Shown here: positions 59,431 to 63,618 of the stretch, in pieces
How the letters are laid out: each line of letters begins with the position of its first letter
How positions within the stretch are numbered: position 1 is the first letter of the stretch
NCBI GenBank assembly: GCA_017483945.1
Contig: JAFUUE010000089.1
Span: forward strand, 1 to 63,618
Origin: Paludibacteraceae bacterium
GTDB taxonomy: Bacteria > Bacteroidota > Bacteroidia > Bacteroidales > Paludibacteraceae
Length of the DNA: 63,618 bases
Reading direction: 5' to 3'
The notes under the pieces: generated by a model
The model's input: the letters and a program-made list of their open reading frames with translations, nothing else
Told to the model about the DNA's origin: nothing
Databases searched by the model: none
Translations under genes and position numbers: made by a program

Positions 59431-61815
59431 ATGAAAAGAATGATGCTTTTACTGAGCCTCAGCATGCTGACGACGCTGAGCCTCTGGTCTGCCACCTACT
59501 ACGCCTCCCCGACAGGCAGCGGAAACGGCAACACCTACGCGACCCCCTGTTCCCTGGCGAACGGGCTGAAGAAACTGAAGAACGCCGGCGATACGCTCTA
59601 CCTATTGGCCGGACAATACGACCTCGGCACAACCTCGATACAGAACCTCAACGGTACTGCCGCACGCCGCATCGTTATCAGCGGCTACCCCGGACAGACC
59701 GCCATACTGGATTTCCGGACAACGGCCTATGGCAAACGCGGGTTGGAGATTAAGAACACCTGCACATACCTCCACCTCTACAACCTCACCCTGCGCTATT
59801 CCGGCAAGAACAACCTCTACAACGAGGGCTCCTACTGCCTCTTCGAGAACCTCGACATCTACGGCTCCGCCGATACAGGATGCCAGATGAAGAACGGAGG
59901 CTACAATACCATCAAGAACGTGGACAGCCACGACAACTGCGACTACGAACTCGGAGGCCTGACCGCCGCTGACTTCGGAGGCAATGCCGACGGCTTTGCC
60001 GACAAACAGCACAGCGGCGCGCCCAACACCTATATCGGATGCCGCGCATGGAACAACTCCGACGACGGATGGGACTTCTTCCAACGGAACACATCCGCCT
60101 ATACGGAGAAGACCGTCATCGAGAACTGCATCTGCTACCAAAACGGCCCCGCCTACTACGACTTCACCAACCACGGCCGCTACCAGACCGACAAATCCTG
60201 GTTCGACCAGTTCGCCGGGAACGGCCGTTCTATCGTCAACGCCGACGGCGAGACCAAGACATGCTCCCTCTCCCGGTACGTGAACGAGGGCAACGGCAAC
60301 GGCTTCAAGCTGGGAGGCGACTATACCACGCACAACGTCTTGATACACCACTGCCTGGCCGTGGGCAACACCGTCAAGGGATTCGACCAGAACAATAATG
60401 CCGGCACCATGTACTGCTACAACAACAGCGGCTACCGAAACCGCTATAACTACGGGTTCCACAACAGCAGCTACGGCACCCTCTATATCCGCAACTGCCT
60501 GAGTCTGTCCTCCTCGAGCAAGGACCAGCTGACTACCAAGACCGTCGCCGCCAACGACCATAACTCGTGGAACACAACGGGCGTGAGCTGCACCGCAGCC
60601 GACTTCCTCAGCACCGACACCACGCAGTTCCTGACCCCGCGTCTGGCGGATGGTTCGCTCGCACAAGGTACCCTGCTGCGACTGGCGACCGGCTCCGACC
60701 TGATAGATGCCGGCGTAGATGTCGGCCTCGACTTCACAGGCTCCGCACCCGACCTCGGATGCTACGAGACCGACGGCGTGCTGCGCCCGAGCGTCGTCTG
60801 TACATCCGGCAATAGCGAACAATGGCTCACCGTGGGCGACTCCATCGTGCCCATCGTCTTCGAGTGGGGAGGGAGTGCCACACGCCTGACATGCTCCGCA
60901 AAACCGGAGGGGATAGAGCACAAGATTAGCAACAACAACCACACGCTGACCCTCAGCGGGGCACCCACACAGAGCGGAACCTTCACCATCACCGTGACCA
61001 CCGTCTCCGCCGACGCCCAGACAGCCTCGCTCACGGCCGTCCTCCACGTCAAAGGCCAGACGGGACACCGTATCGCCTACGTCACATTGCCCGGCTCGTC
61101 AGAGGATGCGCCCCTGCTGCTCCACCTGCGCGCAAGCGACTCGCTCACCATCACCGAGACGGACGCCACGGACAACACCATCGACTACAGGGACTACGAG
61201 GTCATCGTCCTCGGCAGCAAGCCCAACAGCGCGGCGGCCGGACTGGCTGCGCTGGAAGGCTATAACAAGCCCATGCTGCTGCTCAAGCCCTTCCTCCTGA
61301 AGAACACCGTATGGAATTGGGGCACAGCCGTCAATACGTCGGACCTGAGCATCACGGTCAGCCAACCCGAGCACCCGCTCTTCAACAACCTGACACTCGG
61401 GGACAATAACACGCTGCAACTCTTCACCCAATGCAATACCAATGCCGTCACCGCCATATCACAGTGGACCGGCACTGCAGGCTTTGACGACCTTGCAAGC
61501 CCCGTCTCGCAGGCCACCTACACCACCATCGCCGACATGCCCGCAGGCACCGACTGCAACGGCACCGTTCTGCCGCAGCGGCTGGTGATGATCGGACTGT
61601 CCGAATACTCAACCATCTACCTCACCGACCAGGGCAAGCAACTCGTGGAGAACGCTATCTACTACCTGCTCGGCATAGATGTCACCACCGGCCTGACCGC
61701 CGTGACGCCCGACAACCGCCCGACGGCCGTCAAACAGCTCACGCCGCAGGGCCTGCGCATCATCGTGAACGGACATATATATACCGCAACCGGACAACTG
61801 CTTAACCAACAATAA
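59431..61815 (+). CDS. Secreted PL9-type pectate-lyase-like protein
   Basis: The protein has 794 aa with a signal peptide (about residues 1-21). Residues about 22-450 form a right-handed beta-helix whose best-conserved stretch, GGNADGFADKQHSGAPNTYI and AWNNSDDGWDFF, is the calcium and catalytic region of polysaccharide lyase family 9. The likely substrate is polygalacturonate or rhamnogalacturonan. Residues about 455-550 are an Ig-like domain, followed by a domain with IAYVTLPGSSEDAPLLLHLR and YEVIVLGSKPNSAAAGLAAL. The C-terminus (LTPQGLRIIVNGHIYTATGQ) resembles a short Bacteroidetes C-terminal sorting-type tag. It follows the membrane-protein gene by 3 bp. Confidence 0.8.
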   Translation: MKRMMLLLSLSMLTTLSLWSATYYASPTGSGNGNTYATPCSLANGLKKLKNAGDTLYLLAGQYDLGTTSIQNLNGTAARRIVISGYPGQTAILDFRTTAYGKRGLEIKNTCTYLHLYNLTLRYSGKNNLYNEGSYCLFENLDIYGSADTGCQMKNGGYNTIKNVDSHDNCDYELGGLTAADFGGNADGFADKQHSGAPNTYIGCRAWNNSDDGWDFFQRNTSAYTEKTVIENCICYQNGPAYYDFTNHGRYQTDKSWFDQFAGNGRSIVNADGETKTCSLSRYVNEGNGNGFKLGGDYTTHNVLIHHCLAVGNTVKGFDQNNNAGTMYCYNNSGYRNRYNYGFHNSSYGTLYIRNCLSLSSSSKDQLTTKTVAANDHNSWNTTGVSCTAADFLSTDTTQFLTPRLADGSLAQGTLLRLATGSDLIDAGVDVGLDFTGSAPDLGCYETDGVLRPSVVCTSGNSEQWLTVGDSIVPIVFEWGGSATRLTCSAKPEGIEHKISNNNHTLTLSGAPTQSGTFTITVTTVSADAQTASLTAVLHVKGQTGHRIAYVTLPGSSEDAPLLLHLRASDSLTITETDATDNTIDYRDYEVIVLGSKPNSAAAGLAALEGYNKPMLLLKPFLLKNTVWNWGTAVNTSDLSITVSQPEHPLFNNLTLGDNNTLQLFTQCNTNAVTAISQWTGTAGFDDLASPVSQATYTTIADMPAGTDCNGTVLPQRLVMIGLSEYSTIYLTDQGKQLVENAIYYLLGIDVTTGLTAVTPDNRPTAVKQLTPQGLRIIVNGHIYTATGQLLNQQ

Positions 61816-61816
61816 T

Positions 61817-63610
61817 ATGCTACGCAAACTTCTCCCCACCCTCCTCTCTGTAGGCCTGCTGCTCGCGTCGCTGCCTGTGCTGGCCGACGACGCCGTGTAC
61901 AACGAGCTGCACTACACCACCGACCCCATCCTCCTCACGGCCGAGGTGGCCGCTAACCCAAGAGTCTCCGGCGATATATATATCCCCGAACGTATCCAAA
62001 TAGGGCAAAAGACCTATACCGTCACCGGCGTCAGCGACCGCGCATTCCGGGGCTGCAAACAGCTGACAGGCATCGTACTGCCGCACTCGCTACGGCAAAT
62101 CTACCGCTCCGCCTTTGAGGGAACGGGTATCTGGCTCAATAAGGACAACTGGCAAAACGGCCTGCTCATCATCGACAGCTGCCTCATCGCCGTGGACAAG
62201 ACCGTCAAACCCGTCCTCACTATCCCCGAGGGACTGCGGCTCGTGGCGGCCGGCGCCTGCCAAGGGAACAAGACCCTCACACGCGTCAACTGGCCGGCCT
62301 CCGTCACCCGCATTGACCACGAGACATTCCGCGACTGCAAGAACCTCGCCAAGGTCGCTATCCCCGCCACTGTCAGCGAGATAGGCGAAGATGCGTTCAC
62401 CGGCACGGCCATATGGACCAACCCTAAGAAATGGAAGCGCGGGGCACTCATCATCGACAACTGCCTCATCGCCGTCAATAACGATGCCCCCGCCAAGTTC
62501 GTCCTGAAGACCAAGGTCCCCGTGCGACTCGTCGCCGCTGCCGCCTTCCGGGCTAACAAGACTGTCAAGACCGTCACGCTGCCCGAGGGCATACGCGAGA
62601 TACCCGGCGCCTGCTTCTACCAGTGCGCCGCCCTCACTCAGGTCAATATCCCCGCAACGGTCAACAGGATAGGCAACTACGCCTTCTATCAGTGCACCGC
62701 GCTGCGCAATGCACGCCTGACAGGACATGCCCTCTCTATCGGCGTCGGCGCCTTCTACCAGTGCGAACTGCTCGGCGAACAGTTCCTCGGCGATAGCCTT
62801 CGCGTCCTCCCCACAGCCGCCTTCTATGCTTGCCACAGCCTGAAAAACATCGCGTTCCCCGCACGGATGCACACCATCGGGGACGGATGCTTCGCCGGAT
62901 GCGGACTGCTCGAGGACCTGCGACTGCCCGACTCGCTGGCCTATATCGGCGAGATGGCCTTCGCCGGCTGCGCCAAGATATACCAGGTCGTCGTGCCTGC
63001 AGGCGTCAACTCCCTGCATAAGGGCACCTTCACCGCCTGCTCACGGCTGGAGAAAGTGCGGCTGCCGGACGGACTCTACGCCGTCGGAGACGAGGCGTTC
63101 AAGGACTGCGTCGCCCTGGAGAAAGTGCTGCTCCCCGCCAGCACCTTCCGTATCGGAGACAAGGCGTTTGACAACTGCCTGAACATTAGTCGTATCGACC
63201 TGCCGGACAACATACATTATATTGGCACACAGGCCTTTATCGGATGCAAGCAGCTACAGACCATCACCCTGCCCGCATCGCTCAAGCAGGTCGAGAGCGG
63301 CGCGTTCTCCCAGTGTGTAAACCTCCGCTCCGTCACCTTCCAATCGGACGTGGACACCATCCGGAGCGGCGCTTTCTACGAGTGCCGCGCACTGCGTGAA
63401 CTCGTGCTGCCGGAAGGGCTGAAGCTCATAGAGGAAGAGGCCTTCGCCGAGTGTCATGCGCTCGAACGTGTGCGCTGGTGCCGCACGCTCGAAGAGGTGC
63501 GCCCGGCCGCCTTCCGCAACTGCTACCGCCTGCCCGTCCCCACACTGCCCGACGAGGTGCTCATCGGTAAGAATGCCTTCAAGGGCTGCAAAGAGAAACC
63601 CGCCAAGTAA
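61817..63610 (+). CDS. Secreted BspA-type leucine-rich-repeat protein
   Basis: The protein has 597 aa with a signal peptide (about 1-23, ending VLADD). From about residue 60 to the end it consists of some 22 LRR_5 (BspA/Treponema pallidum type) repeats of about 23 residues with the pattern I-P-x-x-[LV]-x-x-I-x-x-x-A-F-x-x-C-x-x-L, such as LPHSLRQIYRSAFEG, IPATVSEIGEDAFTG, IPATVNRIGNYAFYQCTAL and LPASLKQVESGAFSQCVNL. Such proteins bind host or bacterial surfaces. No clear sorting domain is visible at the C-terminus (AFKGCKEKPAK). The gene follows the pectate lyase with 1 bp between stop and start. Confidence 0.9.
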   Translation: MLRKLLPTLLSVGLLLASLPVLADDAVYNELHYTTDPILLTAEVAANPRVSGDIYIPERIQIGQKTYTVTGVSDRAFRGCKQLTGIVLPHSLRQIYRSAFEGTGIWLNKDNWQNGLLIIDSCLIAVDKTVKPVLTIPEGLRLVAAGACQGNKTLTRVNWPASVTRIDHETFRDCKNLAKVAIPATVSEIGEDAFTGTAIWTNPKKWKRGALIIDNCLIAVNNDAPAKFVLKTKVPVRLVAAAAFRANKTVKTVTLPEGIREIPGACFYQCAALTQVNIPATVNRIGNYAFYQCTALRNARLTGHALSIGVGAFYQCELLGEQFLGDSLRVLPTAAFYACHSLKNIAFPARMHTIGDGCFAGCGLLEDLRLPDSLAYIGEMAFAGCAKIYQVVVPAGVNSLHKGTFTACSRLEKVRLPDGLYAVGDEAFKDCVALEKVLLPASTFRIGDKAFDNCLNISRIDLPDNIHYIGTQAFIGCKQLQTITLPASLKQVESGAFSQCVNLRSVTFQSDVDTIRSGAFYECRALRELVLPEGLKLIEEEAFAECHALERVRWCRTLEEVRPAAFRNCYRLPVPTLPDEVLIGKNAFKGCKEKPAK

Positions 63611-63618
63611 CCTCCCCC

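Overview
The window is a dense, GC-rich stretch of chromosome from a Bacteroidetes bacterium, most likely an uncultured gut or rumen Bacteroidales. The basis is (i) fourteen promoters of the Bacteroidetes type (TTGC-like -33 box, TAnnTTTG -7 box), all with a 19-nt spacer; (ii) lineage markers: a PorT-like protein, cargo with type IX secretion (T9SS) C-termini, DUF4295, DUF4837, a Rho with a long disordered insert, and carboxypeptidase-regulatory plus beta-barrel outer-membrane proteins; (iii) little Shine-Dalgarno signal. UGA is used as an ordinary stop. I see no tRNA, rRNA, CRISPR array, transposase, integrase or phage gene.

Layout. 1-336: 5' end of mutA (minus). 927-11905: a hypothetical gene, rho, aroQ and a run of envelope genes (two carboxypeptidase-regulatory/beta-barrel proteins, porT, a beta-helix lipoprotein). 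11915-13994 (minus): esterase and a frameshifted ribF, divergent from prmA. 14940-24412: a minus-strand run lpdA, GH71/99-like secreted protein, Sel1-repeat protein, mnmA, CotH-like secreted protein. 24662-27640 (minus): a PEP-synthase-like protein with receiver-like N-terminus, divergent from an M16 protease, queH and a DUF4837 lipoprotein. About 32470-32592 (minus): a probable small RNA. 32727-35887 (minus): alpha/beta hydrolase, menG, C_GCAxxG_C_C protein, membrane AraC regulator. 36142-39758: RluA-type synthase, an AmgK-like kinase fused to a RapZ C-terminal domain (broken by an in-frame TGA), and a MurU-like nucleotidyltransferase. 39791-43550 (minus): lipid kinase, DUF4295, rpmG, rpmB, lepA. 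43685-55497: 2-oxoacid:ferredoxin oxidoreductase alpha and beta, nhaD, lysS, gpsA, a lipoprotein, pepT, gcvT, ABC-F ATPase. 55598-59427: a small surface-glycan cluster. 59431-63610: a PL9-like pectate lyase and a BspA-type leucine-rich-repeat protein.

How the genes fit together. Most are housekeeping. Accessory functions concern the envelope and extracellular carbohydrate: outer-membrane receptors, T9SS export (PorT plus CotH-like, GH71/99-like and pectate-lyase-like cargo) and glycan assembly. The kinase-RapZ/MurU pair looks like an amino-sugar (cell-wall) recycling module with a built-in GlcN6P-sensing domain.

The most unusual structure is not a gene. At least eight loci carry short tandem arrays with an almost invariant 11-bp period (one is 10 bp), and several others have 7-bp periods. 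Distant arrays share unit families in opposite orientation: GT[G/T]ATT+N5 at 804-847, 8905-8948 and 36021-36097; CAGGTnnGTT at 16900-16932 and 55525-55557; and a GATCCGTCGG family at 24472-24557 and 44391-44533 that shares 46 identical bases in inverted orientation. Arrays lie in leaders and intergenic gaps, but also run in frame through the oxidoreductase alpha subunit and the MnmA tail. A second theme is a promoter module in which two divergent promoters share one palindromic -33 element with identical geometry at three loci.
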